64,000 nt of DNA from HGM11525 sp036307445 (GCA_036307445.1 JAXJXP010000010.1:1-64000); one strand, 5' to 3'; counted from the stretch's first letter, positions 41,645 through 50,668 are shown. Numbers and translations are program-made. Notes: generated by a model from the sequence alone, not told the origin.

Positions 41645-43543
41645 TTATTGCACTTTAGCTGCCAACTCTTCCCAAGCAGCATACGCATCTTCCAGTTCCG
41701 ATTCAAGAGCGGTATTTGCATCTGAAATCTCTGCTGCCTTTAAATAATCGGTTGCGATATCCTCGCTTGCAAGAAGCTTGTTATTCTCTTCTATCTTTTC
41801 CTCCAGCTCTGCTATTTTTGCCTCGGCTTTTCTTAGGTCGTTCTCGAGCTTTCTCTTTTCTGCCTGCAGTTGCTTTCGCATTTTGTAGTCCTCGCCGCCG
41901 CTTTTTTGCTTTTCAGTTTCCGATGCGACAGTCTTTTGCTCTGTATGCTTTTCTATAAAATAGTCATAACCGCCAGGATAGCTTGTTGTGCCGTTTTCAT
42001 CCATATAAACCACTCTTGTGGCAAGACGGTTTATAAAATATCTGTCGTGGCTGACGGCTAAAATTGTGCCCTCAAACTGCGACAGTGCATCTTCCAAAGC
42101 CTCTCTTGCATCAATGTCAAGGTGGTTTGTCGGCTCGTCGAGGATAAGGAAATTCACATCACGAAGTGCAAGCTTAGTAAGCTCGACTCTTGCTCTCTCG
42201 CCGCCGGAGAGCTTGTTTATCTCGCGAAGAACCTCTTCGCCGCGGAACAAAAATGCTGCAAGGGCATTTCTTACTTCTGTTTCGGTAAGACGTGGGAACT
42301 CGTCCCATATCTCGTCGATTATTTTTTTGTGCGGAGAAAGACTCTCTTGTAGCTGGTCGTAATATCCGGTTTTTATGTTTGCACCATGCGTAACAGTTCC
42401 TGAGTCGGCATCTATCATATCAAGAACAATTTTAAGAAGAGTAGTTTTTCCGCAACCGTTTGCGCCAAGCAAAAACACCCTCTCGCCACGGTTTATGTGG
42501 AGATTGAAGTTCTTAAAAATCCGCTTGTCGCCAAAGCTTTTGGCAATATTTTCGCATATAAGCACGTCATCTCCGCCACCCGAAAATCCCCCAAAGCTGA
42601 AAACGGCACGTTCTGTCGCTTGGTCGGGAGTTACAAGACTGCTTCTGAGCTTATCTACAATCTTTTGCTTGCTTTCGGCGGTTTTGATGTTCTTTTCCCT
42701 GTTCCACCTGCGCTGTTGTTCGATTATGCCTTCAAGACGCTCGATTTCGTTCATTGTATTGTCAAAGCTTCTTTTCTCCGTAAGTCGCTCTATCTCTCGT
42801 TGTGCGGCAAATTCGGAATAGGGGAGATTCATAGAATGAAATCTCTTGCTTTCCAAAGAAAAGGTACGGTTTGTAACCTTATCCAAGAAATATCGGTCGT
42901 GAGATATAATAAGAAAAGCTGTCTTTGACGCTAAAATAAAGTCTTCAAGCCAGCGGATTGAGTCGATGTCAAGATGGTTTGTCGGCTCGTCCAAAAACAA
43001 GAGGTTACAGTCGGAGAGAAGTATTTTTGCGAGTGCTACACGGGTTTTCTGCCCGCCCGAAAGGGTGGAAACACTCTTTCTAAGCTCCTCTTCAGAAAAA
43101 CCAAGACCGATTAAGGTTGCCTTTATTCTGCTTTTGTAGGTGTAACCGCCTATTTCGCCGTATCGGTCGGTAAGAGTACCCTGACGTGCGATTAAAGACT
43201 CATCGCCTGCCTTACTTCCTTCTAAACGAACACGGATTACGTCAAGCTCTTCTTCGATTGCGACCTGCTCGGGAAATACCGTCAAAAGCTCGTCGGTAAG
43301 ACTGTTATCCTTATCAGAGCAGGCATATTGTTCCAGATATCCTATTTTGGTATATTTATTTTTGAAAACATCGCCGCTGTCAGCGTTTTTGTTTCCCATC
43401 AGAATTTTGACCAGAGTTGACTTTCCAGCACCGTTTGCGCCGACAAAGCCGATTTTGTCCCCGCCATCTATTGAAAAGCTGACATTTTCAAACAGCACCT
43501 CGTCAGCAAAGCTTTTGCTGACCGAATTAACACTAATTAACAC
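41645..43543 (-). CDS. ABC-F family ATPase
   Basis: A 632-residue cytosolic protein with two ABC domains and no membrane segment. Domain 1: GANGAGKST, LSGGQKTRVALAKIL, LDEPTNHLD. A linker of about 80 charged residues follows. Domain 2: GANGCGKTT, LSGGERARVELTKLAL, LDEPTNHLD. The C-terminus (about 535-630) is a Lys/Glu coiled coil. ABC-F proteins act on the ribosome; the C-terminal coil and length resemble the YdiF/Uup-like group rather than dedicated antibiotic-resistance types. Monocistronic. Confidence 0.9.
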   Translation of the reverse strand: MLISVNSVSKSFADEVLFENVSFSIDGGDKIGFVGANGAGKSTLVKILMGNKNADSGDVFKNKYTKIGYLEQYACSDKDNSLTDELLTVFPEQVAIEEELDVIRVRLEGSKAGDESLIARQGTLTDRYGEIGGYTYKSRIKATLIGLGFSEEELRKSVSTLSGGQKTRVALAKILLSDCNLLFLDEPTNHLDIDSIRWLEDFILASKTAFLIISHDRYFLDKVTNRTFSLESKRFHSMNLPYSEFAAQREIERLTEKRSFDNTMNEIERLEGIIEQQRRWNREKNIKTAESKQKIVDKLRSSLVTPDQATERAVFSFGGFSGGGDDVLICENIAKSFGDKRIFKNFNLHINRGERVFLLGANGCGKTTLLKIVLDMIDADSGTVTHGANIKTGYYDQLQESLSPHKKIIDEIWDEFPRLTETEVRNALAAFLFRGEEVLREINKLSGGERARVELTKLALRDVNFLILDEPTNHLDIDAREALEDALSQFEGTILAVSHDRYFINRLATRVVYMDENGTTSYPGGYDYFIEKHTEQKTVASETEKQKSGGEDYKMRKQLQAEKRKLENDLRKAEAKIAELEEKIEENNKLLASEDIATDYLKAAEISDANTALESELEDAYAAWEELAAKVQ

Positions 43544-43549
43544 TTTTTG

Positions 43550-44686
43550 TTAGTTTCCTTTCATCATCGGTTCTATGTAATCGTGAAGAATTGAAAAGCC
43601 GTAGTAGAGGTCGGGACACCACTTGCCGCCAAGCTCTTCCAAAAGCTCAACACTTCCTGCCCATGGCATAGACTTGATTGACTTGTATCTTCCGTGAGTT
43701 TCGCCGACAGGCTCTAAGCCTAAGTATGCGGTCATATGATTAAAGTGTGCACGAACGCCATCCTCCTGAGTTTCAAAGGTTTCGTGGTCCTCGGTTGCAT
43801 CGCCGTTATGGCCGTATTTCTTTATTCCTGCAAAGTTGTTTTGTTCGGGAAGTACTGCACCGCCATATTTACCAAAGCCTGTCTCCTTTGCCGACTGTGC
43901 GTAGAGTATTTCGGGACGAATGGTTGTAATCTCGCCGTATTTCCAGTAATATTCAGCCGCCGCAATAAAGCTTTCTGTTGCACCTCGTTCGGTTGCCCAC
44001 GCTTGCGCCTGCTCCAATGTAACGGCGCTCTCGCCTGTCATAGATGTTCTTGACTGTATAACTCCCAGCTCTTTGGGGTCAATTTTCATCTTGCCCTCTT
44101 TTACGGAAATTGCACGATGCAAAAATGAGCAGGCCTCCGCTCTTGTAAGATTTGCTTTCGGATTGAGCTTGCCTTCTGAACCTGACATTAAGCCTCGCTC
44201 CACGGCTACTGTTATGAGCTTTTTGTATTTGGCTGTTATCTCGTCCGTGTCGGTAAAGTTAAAGTCCAGAAGACGTGCATTTCTTTGATAACCGCCTGTC
44301 ATTCCGTAGGCTAAAATCATAGTTGCACAAAATTCCTCGCGCGAAACAAGTTCGGTAGGGTTAAGCTCAGACTGCAAAACTCCGCCGAAAAGCTTGGATG
44401 CAATGGCACTTACATAACCGTAGCTCCAGCTGTCCGTTGTCAAATCTTCAAAGACGGGCTCTAAGCTGGTGTCAGGCTCAATACCAAAGCTATCGCAAAG
44501 CATTTTTGCCATCTGCTCACGGGTTAAGCCGTCCTCTAAGGCAAGGTCGCCGTTTCCTGTCCCACTTAAGATTTTGCGCTCGACACAGAAGTTTACCGCC
44601 TCAGTTGCCCAGCCGTAGCTTGCACCTGCAATTGTACCGAATATCAAGGCTGTTGCCGATAATACTGATATAATTTTTTTTGTCAT
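43550..44686 (-). CDS. SLH-anchored N-acetylglucosaminidase
   Basis: A 378-residue exported wall enzyme. Signal peptide (about 1-22), three SLH repeats (about 25-200; ILSGTGNGDLALEDGLTREQ, ELNPTELVSREEFCATMILAY, LMSGSEGKLNPKANLTRAEA), then a mannosyl-glycoprotein endo-beta-N-acetylglucosaminidase-type domain (about 225-375) with ILYAQSAKETGFGK, probably carrying the catalytic glutamate, and NNFAGIKKYG. It would cut the glycan strands of peptidoglycan while bound to secondary wall polymer. Own promoter. Confidence 0.88.
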   Translation of the reverse strand: MTKKIISVLSATALIFGTIAGASYGWATEAVNFCVERKILSGTGNGDLALEDGLTREQMAKMLCDSFGIEPDTSLEPVFEDLTTDSWSYGYVSAIASKLFGGVLQSELNPTELVSREEFCATMILAYGMTGGYQRNARLLDFNFTDTDEITAKYKKLITVAVERGLMSGSEGKLNPKANLTRAEACSFLHRAISVKEGKMKIDPKELGVIQSRTSMTGESAVTLEQAQAWATERGATESFIAAAEYYWKYGEITTIRPEILYAQSAKETGFGKYGGAVLPEQNNFAGIKKYGHNGDATEDHETFETQEDGVRAHFNHMTAYLGLEPVGETHGRYKSIKSMPWAGSVELLEELGGKWCPDLYYGFSILHDYIEPMMKGN

Positions 44687-44720
44687 ATTGTTCTCTCCAT
44701 TTTAATAGTAATACATAATA

Positions 44721-44749
44721 ATTATATAATGACAGACGTAAAAAAGCAA
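44721..44749 (-). promoter_or_regulatory. Promoter of the SLH-glucosaminidase gene
   Basis: Minus-strand TTGCTT (44749-44744), 17-bp spacer, TATAAT (44726-44721). Confidence 0.7.
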
Positions 44750-44765
44750 GTAACAGTTTCTTGAC

Positions 44766-44794
44766 AAAAAAGGACAGCGGGAAAACCGCTGTCC
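44766..44794 (-). terminator. Terminator of the radical SAM gene
   Basis: GGACAGCGG/CCGCTGTCC stem; on the minus strand it is followed by TTTTTTGTC. Located just past the TIGR01212-type gene. Confidence 0.85.
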
Positions 44795-44796
44795 GA

Positions 44797-45735
44797 TTAC
44801 TCTTTAAATTTTGCACCCTGTACAGTGTTGCGCCTTAACATTTCCTTGTCAATTTCATTCAGGACCACAAACTTTTTAAGACTCCATAATGGCGCTATAA
44901 GGCTGTCCTTTGCACCGTCGCCTGTAAGACGCTGAATTACCGTTTCTTTTGGCAAAAGCTCTAAGGAATCAACTATTACCTTTACATATTCCTCAAGCTC
45001 CATACACCTAAATTCGCCGTTTTCATACTGCTTAGCAATTTTAGTGCCTTTTAATATATGCAAAAGATGCAGTTTGACACATTCGGGACGAAGAGATGCC
45101 ACCTTTTTGACACTCTTTAGCATCATTTCATGCGTTTCTCCCGGAAGTCCTATAATAAGATGTACACATACATTTATACCACGCTCTTTCAGGCGGAAAT
45201 AACAGTCTTCAAATTCCTTGTAGGTGTGGCAACGGTTTATTCTGTCACCCGTTTCGTCAAAAATGCTCTGCAGTCCAAGCTCCACCAAAAGATATGTCCT
45301 CTTGCTTAATTCGGCAAGATAGTCTAAAACCTCATCAGAGATGGAGTCGGGACGTGTTGCAATTGCAAGTCCGACCACGTTCTCTTGTAAAAGAGCCTCT
45401 TCATAGAGAGCTTTAAGCTTTTCTAAAGGTGCGTATGTGTTTGTATTAGCCTGAAAATAGGGTATGTATTTGGTATTCTGCCACTTTTTGCCCATCTTTT
45501 CGGCAACCTTGTGAAATTGATTTGTTATGCTATCGGCAGGAGAGCCGGCAAACTCGCCGCTTCCGCCTAAGCAGTAGCTGCAGCCGCCGACTCCCTTTGT
45601 GCCATCTATATTCGGGCAGGTAAAACCGCCGTTTAAAGCGATTTTTGTAACCTTGCAGCCGAACTTATTCTGCAAAAACCAATTCCATGTGTGGTATCTC
45701 TTGTTATCAAGAGAGTAAGGAAATGGGTTATACAT
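44797..45735 (-). CDS. Radical SAM protein, TIGR01212/YtqA family
   Basis: A 312-residue radical SAM enzyme. The N-terminal region KIALNGGFTCPNIDGTKG followed by GGCSYCLGGSG gives the family's C-x11-C-x2-C cluster motif, which differs from the usual CxxxCxxC. YFQANTNTYAPLEKLKALYE, ATRPDSISDEVLDYL and LIIGLPGETHEMMLKSVKKV complete the barrel signatures. The family resembles Elp3-like radical SAM domains without the acetyltransferase; its substrate is not established. Minus-strand, next to rubrerythrin. Confidence 0.88.
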   Translation of the reverse strand: MYNPFPYSLDNKRYHTWNWFLQNKFGCKVTKIALNGGFTCPNIDGTKGVGGCSYCLGGSGEFAGSPADSITNQFHKVAEKMGKKWQNTKYIPYFQANTNTYAPLEKLKALYEEALLQENVVGLAIATRPDSISDEVLDYLAELSKRTYLLVELGLQSIFDETGDRINRCHTYKEFEDCYFRLKERGINVCVHLIIGLPGETHEMMLKSVKKVASLRPECVKLHLLHILKGTKIAKQYENGEFRCMELEEYVKVIVDSLELLPKETVIQRLTGDGAKDSLIAPLWSLKKFVVLNEIDKEMLRRNTVQGAKFKE

Positions 45736-45738
45736 ATT

Positions 45739-46272
45739 TTAATAATTCTCTTCGTTAATCTTGAAATAGCTTCTGGGGTGTGCACAAACAGGACAAAGCT
45801 GGGGAGCTTCCTTGCCTGTGTGAAGATGACCGCAATTCATACATTTCCATACAACTACGCCGTCTCTTTCAAACACGATTCCCTTTTCAAGATTTTCAAG
45901 AAGCTTTGTATATCTTTCGTCGTGGTGCTTTTCAATTTTTGCAACACCCTCAAAGAGTGCGGCAATTTCCATAAAGCCTTCCTCTTTTGCGGTTTCTGCA
46001 AAGCCCTTGTACATCTCAACCCATTCGTAATGCTCGCCATCTGCTGCAGCCTTGAGGTTTTCTGATGTGTCACCGATACCGTCTAAAAGCTTGAACCAGA
46101 TTTTTGCGTGCTCTTTTTCGTTTTCTGCAGTTTCGGTAAAGATTTCAGCTATCTGATTGTAGCCTTCCTTCTTTGCCTTGGAAGCATAATATGTGTACTT
46201 GTTGCGAGCCATTGACTCGCCTGCAAATGCAGCATGAAGATTGTCCCATGTTTTTGAATTTTTAAGTTCCAT
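45739..46272 (-). CDS. rbr: Rubrerythrin
   Basis: A peroxide-reducing di-iron protein of anaerobes. The 177-residue protein has a ferritin-like four-helix domain with LHAAFAGESMARNKYTYYA, TETAENEKEHAKIWFKLL and GVAKIEKHHDERYTKLLENL (di-iron ligands), then a C-terminal rubredoxin domain with two CxxC motifs (CMNCGHLHTGKEAPQLCPVC). Start at 46272 (MELKNSK); the ATG 18 bases earlier overlaps the AAAGGAGAAA ribosome site. Confidence 0.95.
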   Translation of the reverse strand: MELKNSKTWDNLHAAFAGESMARNKYTYYASKAKKEGYNQIAEIFTETAENEKEHAKIWFKLLDGIGDTSENLKAAADGEHYEWVEMYKGFAETAKEEGFMEIAALFEGVAKIEKHHDERYTKLLENLEKGIVFERDGVVVWKCMNCGHLHTGKEAPQLCPVCAHPRSYFKINEENY

Positions 46273-46290
46273 TTTGTTTTCTCCTTTCAT

Positions 46291-46632
46291 TTATACCAGT
46301 TTTGCGCCCAAATCTCTGCCTCCAAGCAGGTGGAAATGCAGATGTCCGACCGTCTGACCGCCGTCCTTGCCGCAGTTGTTTATGATGCGGTAGCCGTTTT
46401 CTGCAATACCAGCTTCTTTGGCAATCTTAGGAATGTGTGCAAAAATATGTGCAATGTATTTTGACTCTTCCAAACCGATTTTGTTAGCAGAAGCTATGTG
46501 AAGCTTGGGGATTATGATAATGTGGACGGGCGCCTGAGGCTCAATATCATAAAAAGCCTTAATCATATCGTCCTCGTAAACTGTTTTCGAGGGGATATCA
46601 CCATTTATTATACCGCAAAAAATACAATCCAT
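46291..46632 (-). CDS. HIT-family nucleotide hydrolase
   Basis: A 113-residue histidine-triad protein of the HINT/PKCI type, likely cleaving nucleoside phosphoramidates or dinucleoside polyphosphates. MDCIFCGIINGDIPSK includes the zinc-binding CxxC; the catalytic triad is GHLHFHLLGG near the C-terminus. Start at 46632 behind AACGGAGG. Lies 18 bases upstream of rbr on the minus strand, so probably one transcript. Confidence 0.93.
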   Translation of the reverse strand: MDCIFCGIINGDIPSKTVYEDDMIKAFYDIEPQAPVHIIIIPKLHIASANKIGLEESKYIAHIFAHIPKIAKEAGIAENGYRIINNCGKDGGQTVGHLHFHLLGGRDLGAKLV

Positions 46633-46645
46633 ACCAAAACCTCCG

Positions 46646-47488
46646 TTAAATTCCGTTGTACATACCGCTTTCAACCAGCTTTGCAATAGCAGTACGGACT
46701 GAATCTGTATCCTCTTTGTAGGTTACGCCGTACCAACGCTCATCGGTGGGGAGTACACTTACTTTTTCGCTGTATTTCTTAATCATTGTATCAACAACAG
46801 ACGGAATGTAAAATTCCTGCTTTTTTGTATCGGTTATGTTGTCAAGGAAAGCCTTGAACTGAGCTTCGATTTCGTCAAAAATCGACGGCTTGAAGCCCCA
46901 AAGATTCATCGAAACGAAAGAGTCCATCGGGAAAGAACTGTTTTTGTCAAGAGAGGTATGCTCTGTAACACTTTTAAGAAGACCGTCCTGAACCTCGCAG
47001 ATACCTCTTGAAACAGTGCCGTTTTCGGTGAGGGTATTTCCGAGTTTATAACCCACCATAGCTGTACCGCCGCCGTTTTTAAGGTGAGTGCCGATTGTCT
47101 CAAAAGCACCTCTGCCGTAGAAATCGTCGGCGTTTATAACTGCAAAGGGAGTGGAAATCTTATCTCTTGCACAAAGTATTGCATGACCTGTACCCCAGGG
47201 CTTTTCTCTCTCTTCAAAGGAATAGCCCTCGGGAAGTGCGTTAACCTCCTGAAAAACATAGTCAACATCGCAAAGCTTTTCTATTCTCTTGCCTACAACC
47301 TCACGAAAATCCTTTTCAATAGCCTTTTTTATAATAAAAACCGTCTTATCAAAACCTGCGCCGACTGCATCATAAATTGAAAAATCAAGAATAATTTCGC
47401 CGTTTGGACCAACAGGAGCAAGCTGCTTTAATCCGCCAAAACGGCTGCCCATACCTGCCGCCATTACTACCAAAGAAATCTTTCCCAT
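46646..47488 (-). CDS. Sugar-phosphate nucleotidyltransferase-like protein
   Basis: A 280-residue protein with the nucleotidyltransferase signature VVMAAGMGSRFGGLKQLAPVG (residues about 6-26) and an INADDFYGRGAF metal-site stretch. It resembles NTP-transferase proteins that activate sugar phosphates or cytidylyl/choline-type substrates; the exact product cannot be told from sequence. Start at 47488 after GAGGTAGG; the frame is open 33 codons further without a ribosome site. Confidence 0.8.
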   Translation of the reverse strand: MGKISLVVMAAGMGSRFGGLKQLAPVGPNGEIILDFSIYDAVGAGFDKTVFIIKKAIEKDFREVVGKRIEKLCDVDYVFQEVNALPEGYSFEEREKPWGTGHAILCARDKISTPFAVINADDFYGRGAFETIGTHLKNGGGTAMVGYKLGNTLTENGTVSRGICEVQDGLLKSVTEHTSLDKNSSFPMDSFVSMNLWGFKPSIFDEIEAQFKAFLDNITDTKKQEFYIPSVVDTMIKKYSEKVSVLPTDERWYGVTYKEDTDSVRTAIAKLVESGMYNGI

Positions 47489-47639
47489 TATACCTACCTC
47501 TTTCCGCATTAGATATATAAACATTATATAATGTTTTATGTTGATTTTATTTGGATAAAAGGGCAGCTCGTTTATAATATTGGGCAAACAAAAAAGCAGA
47601 CCTGCGATTATTTGTACAAATCTGCTTTATAAGGGAGGT

Positions 47640-48074
47640 TTACATCATAAATATATAGGAAATAAGACCGGCTACTGCTGAGGCACAAATGCCGTAGACA
47701 ATAACGGGGCCTGCTATTGTAAAAAGCTTCGCACCGACACCCATAATAAGACCTTCGCTTTTTGCCTCGATTGAGCTTGAGGCAACGGCATTTGCAAAGC
47801 CTGTTATCGGAACTAACGTGCCTGCGCCTGCGTGCTTGGCAAGCTTGGGGTAGAGACCTAATCCTGTAAAAAGCATACTTAAAAATATAAGCGTTACCGA
47901 CACGAGCGCTCCTGCCTCTTCCTTGCCCATTCCAAACCCCTGATAAACTTCGGAAAAAAATTCGCCCAAAGTGCATATTGCGCCACCGACTAAGAATGCC
48001 TTGATGCAGTTTTTTATTATTGGCGAGCGGGGGGCTTTTTTGTCGGAATATTCCTTGTATTTAGGTGCGTCCAT
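47640..48074 (-). CDS. spoVAC: Stage V sporulation protein AC
   Basis: A membrane subunit of the SpoVA channel that moves dipicolinic acid during spore formation and germination; SpoVAC is the mechanosensitive-like member. The 144-residue protein has four or so membrane segments and the family stretch IIKNCIKAFLVGGAICTLGEFF plus LVPITGFANAVASSSIEAKSEG. Shine-Dalgarno AAGGAGGAATG. Usual partners spoVAD and spoVAEB are not adjacent; it follows sigE after 37 bases. Confidence 0.88.
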   Translation of the reverse strand: MDAPKYKEYSDKKAPRSPIIKNCIKAFLVGGAICTLGEFFSEVYQGFGMGKEEAGALVSVTLIFLSMLFTGLGLYPKLAKHAGAGTLVPITGFANAVASSSIEAKSEGLIMGVGAKLFTIAGPVIVYGICASAVAGLISYIFMM

Positions 48075-48111
48075 ACTACATTCCTCCTTTTTCGGTATTA
48101 TTTCCCGAAAA

Positions 48112-48813
48112 TCAGCGGTTCATACGGATAAAATCCTTCTTAAGCCGTGCAATAATCCGCTTTTCAAGACGTGAAATGTAGGATTGGGATATCCCCAGAA
48201 GGTCTGCCACCTCTTTTTGTGTTCTGTCCTTGATACCGCCCAATCCGAACCGTAGTCGCATAATCTGCTGTTCTCTTTTTGAAAGGTGAGAAATGGCATC
48301 GTGCAGAAGCTGACAGTCAACCTCGTGCTCAATATTTTTGCAGATTACATCATTATCCGTGCCCAGAATGTCCGAAAGTAAAAGCTCGTTTCCGTCCCAG
48401 TCTACGTTAAGAGGCTCGTCTATTGAGACCTCGGTGTGTCTGTTCTGATTTTTTCTCAAATACATCAGAATTTCATTTTCTATGCACCGTGATGCATAGG
48501 TTGCAAGCTTGATATTCTTTTCGGGGCGGAAGGTGTTTATTGCCTTTATAAGTCCTATTGTGCCTATTGAGATTAAATCCTCAACATACACACCTGTATT
48601 TTCAAACTTTCGTGCTATGTAAACAACAAGCCTTAGATTATGCTCAATCAGAAGCGATTTTGAACTGTCTGAGGCTATGTCCGAAAGCAGCTCCTGCTCT
48701 TCCTCCTTTGAAAGAGGTGCAGGCAACGTGTCTGCTCCGCCTATGTATAGAAGCTCCTTGCTGTCTCCGCTTAAGAAAAAGACTATTCTGCGGAAAAGGG
48801 CTGATAGTGTCAT
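48112..48813 (-). CDS. sigE: Sporulation sigma factor SigmaE (pro-form)
   Basis: Mother-cell sigma factor. The 233-residue protein starts with a pro-sequence of about 20-25 residues (MTLSALFRRIVFFLSG) followed by the conserved ELLYIGGADTLPAPLSKEEE, so cleavage before the YIGG region is expected. Region 2: HNLRLVVYIARKFENTGV, DLISIGTIGLIKAINTF; region 4: LSKREQQIMRLRFGL and GISQSYISRLEKRI. It lies 29 bases after spoIIGA, which encodes its processing protease. Confidence 0.96.
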   Translation of the reverse strand: MTLSALFRRIVFFLSGDSKELLYIGGADTLPAPLSKEEEQELLSDIASDSSKSLLIEHNLRLVVYIARKFENTGVYVEDLISIGTIGLIKAINTFRPEKNIKLATYASRCIENEILMYLRKNQNRHTEVSIDEPLNVDWDGNELLLSDILGTDNDVICKNIEHEVDCQLLHDAISHLSKREQQIMRLRFGLGGIKDRTQKEVADLLGISQSYISRLEKRIIARLKKDFIRMNR

Positions 48814-48842
48814 TTTAATACATTCCTTTCATTGTTTTCGTT

Positions 48843-49604
48843 TTACACCATCGTAGAGTGAAGTACCAGACTGTCGGAAAGCCGGTTTTCGCTTATAGCA
48901 AGTATGACATTTTCGTACCGTCTTCCGTCGATTTTGGCATAGTCCAATATTATACCCTGCATTACTCCACCTGCCGCACCGCTAAAGCTCACGGGAACAA
49001 GATTTTTGCCGTCTGCCCATTCGCTGATGTTAAGCGGGGTCGCCTGGGGGGAAAAGAGTTTTTTTAAAACCCGCTCGTCTGCAATTATAACACTTGCCCC
49101 GTCATCGCCTGCAAACAAACGATTTCCGCTGTCATAAAACCCGTTTAAACGTACCTTTTTACCCAAATAACAAAGCTCGCAGGGGAGATAGCGTGAATAT
49201 ATCCGTGATTTTACGAGAGATACACCGCAGACTAAAAGACAAGCACAGCCGAATACTGCCAGCAAAAGACGGCAAAGACTAAGATTTGTGGCTGCAAGCT
49301 CCACACCACCGCAAAGAAGCATTGATGACATACAAAATACTGACGCCGCACGCAGTATTTCCCTGGCATTTGCAGGAAAATACGCTACCGCAGCAAGTAT
49401 TGCCGCTCCCAGTAGTTTGCAGGCAATACTTGTAAGAAAGGATAGCTCCGGTAAAACCGCCGCTACACCGTACAATCCGCCTAAAAATGCGGAAAACACC
49501 CTTTTTCCTACCGAAATTCTGCGGTAAACGGTCGAGGAAAGCCATAAACACAAATAATCGCCGAAAAAGTTTAGTAAGAATACCAAATCTATGTATATTA
49601 TCAT
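48843..49604 (-). CDS. spoIIGA: Sigma-E processing peptidase SpoIIGA
   Basis: A membrane aspartic protease that cuts pro-SigmaE after a forespore signal. The 253-residue protein has five membrane segments in the first 130 residues (MIIYIDLVFLLNFFGDYLCL) and a cytoplasmic protease domain with the aspartate in GFYDSGNRL (DSG at 158-160). The signal protein SpoIIR is not in the window. An in-frame GTG nine bases earlier is an alternative start; both have a weak GCGGTGAT site. Confidence 0.93.
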   Translation of the reverse strand: MIIYIDLVFLLNFFGDYLCLWLSSTVYRRISVGKRVFSAFLGGLYGVAAVLPELSFLTSIACKLLGAAILAAVAYFPANAREILRAASVFCMSSMLLCGGVELAATNLSLCRLLLAVFGCACLLVCGVSLVKSRIYSRYLPCELCYLGKKVRLNGFYDSGNRLFAGDDGASVIIADERVLKKLFSPQATPLNISEWADGKNLVPVSFSGAAGGVMQGIILDYAKIDGRRYENVILAISENRLSDSLVLHSTMV

Positions 49605-49638
49605 ATTTATCACCGCTTGATAGTGTATTACCGCTATT

Positions 49639-49671
49639 ATTGTAGCAGAACGATAACGAATTTTTTGTCGA
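49639..49671 (-). promoter_or_regulatory. Long-spacer promoter of spoIIGA-sigE
   Basis: Minus-strand TACAAT (49644-49639) lies 21 bases from a -35-like TCGACA (49671-49666). The Bacillus spoIIG promoter also has an over-long spacer (22 bp) and depends on Spo0A. The same bases contain a 0A-box, TGTCGAA. Confidence 0.6.
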
Positions 49672-49672
49672 A
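49666..49672 (+). promoter_or_regulatory. Spo0A box overlapping the spoIIGA -35
   Basis: TGTCGAA on the plus strand, an exact match to the Spo0A core site, inside TTTTTTGTCGAAAG. A second related site, TGTCGC within ATTTTGTCGC, lies on the minus strand at 49704-49699, about 35 bases further upstream. Confidence 0.6.
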
Positions 49673-49763
49673 AGATAAGAGCTTAATTAAAAAATTAAGC
49701 GACAAAATACGCCCCAAATTTTATGAACAAAATTAAAACTTTTAAGATAATCGGTCAAAATAG

Positions 49764-49792
49764 TTGAAAAAACGGTTGGAAAAGGGTATAAT
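49764..49792 (+). promoter_or_regulatory. Promoter of the DUF5685-prmC operon
   Basis: TTGAAA (49764-49769), 17-bp spacer, TATAAT (49787-49792); divergent from spoIIGA. Confidence 0.8.
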
Positions 49793-49825
49793 AAAATTCA
49801 AGAATAATATGGGGAGGTAGGCGAT

Positions 49826-50668
49826 ATGTTCGGATATATTGTACCTGCACCCGAGGCACTATCCCAAGAGGATAGGATGCTTTTTAGGAGCTTTTATTGC
49901 TCGCTTTGCCGTGAGATTGGAAAGCGGTCTCAGTTTTCGAGGCTGTCGTTGAGTTTCGATATGACCTTTCTTGCAATACTTATTGAGGCTCTTGCGGAAA
50001 AGGAGCCTGTCTGTGACAGGACAGTGCGGTGCATAGTACATCCTTTGAAGCCTACACAGAAACTTTCGGGCAAGGGTATTTCGTACAGTGCGGATATGAG
50101 TGTTATTCTTATTAAAGCAAAGCTGGATGATGATGCTCGTGACGAGAGTAATCCTTTGTACAGGATAGCAAGTAAGCTGATAAAAGAGGATATACCGAAT
50201 AACGACAGTGCAAGAGCGGCGGTGGAAAGGTCGCTCGCGGCGTTGGCGGAGATTGAGGGTAACAATATTAAAAATCCTGATGCAGCTGCTGATTGCTTTG
50301 CAAAGCTATGCGGTGAGATGTTTTCTCTTTCGCCTGTGCCTGAGAAAGAGAAAAAAGCTATCTACTGGCTTGGATACAATCTTGGACGGTGGATATACTT
50401 GACAGATGCGTATAATGACATTGAGCATGATATTAAAAAGAACAGCTATAATCCTTATGCTGACGGCGGTACTGCTGATGAAATCAGGGAAAACAGGGGC
50501 AAAGAGATAACAGAAATTTTAAAATTCACATTAGCTGAGGCGGCGGCAGCATTTGATTTGCTTAATGTAAAGAGATATAAAAGCTTGCTTGAAAATATAA
50601 TATATATCGGTCTGCCTGCAAGGCTTGCAGAGGTTGAAGCAGGCAAGGAAAGGAAAAATAGGGTATGA
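49826..50668 (+). CDS. DUF5685-family protein
   Basis: A 280-residue soluble, helix-rich protein. The start MFGYIVPAPEALSQEDRMLF and FRSFYCSLCREIGKRSQFSR (CxxC) match the DUF5685 family, whose function is unknown. A second conserved area is LGRWIYLTDAYNDIEHDIKK with clustered acidic residues and a histidine, suggesting metal binding or an all-alpha isoprenoid-enzyme-like fold (inference). It overlaps the next gene, a J-domain protein, by four bases; this pairing is recurrent in clostridia as far as I know. Confidence 0.75.
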   Translation: MFGYIVPAPEALSQEDRMLFRSFYCSLCREIGKRSQFSRLSLSFDMTFLAILIEALAEKEPVCDRTVRCIVHPLKPTQKLSGKGISYSADMSVILIKAKLDDDARDESNPLYRIASKLIKEDIPNNDSARAAVERSLAALAEIEGNNIKNPDAAADCFAKLCGEMFSLSPVPEKEKKAIYWLGYNLGRWIYLTDAYNDIEHDIKKNSYNPYADGGTADEIRENRGKEITEILKFTLAEAAAAFDLLNVKRYKSLLENIIYIGLPARLAEVEAGKERKNRV

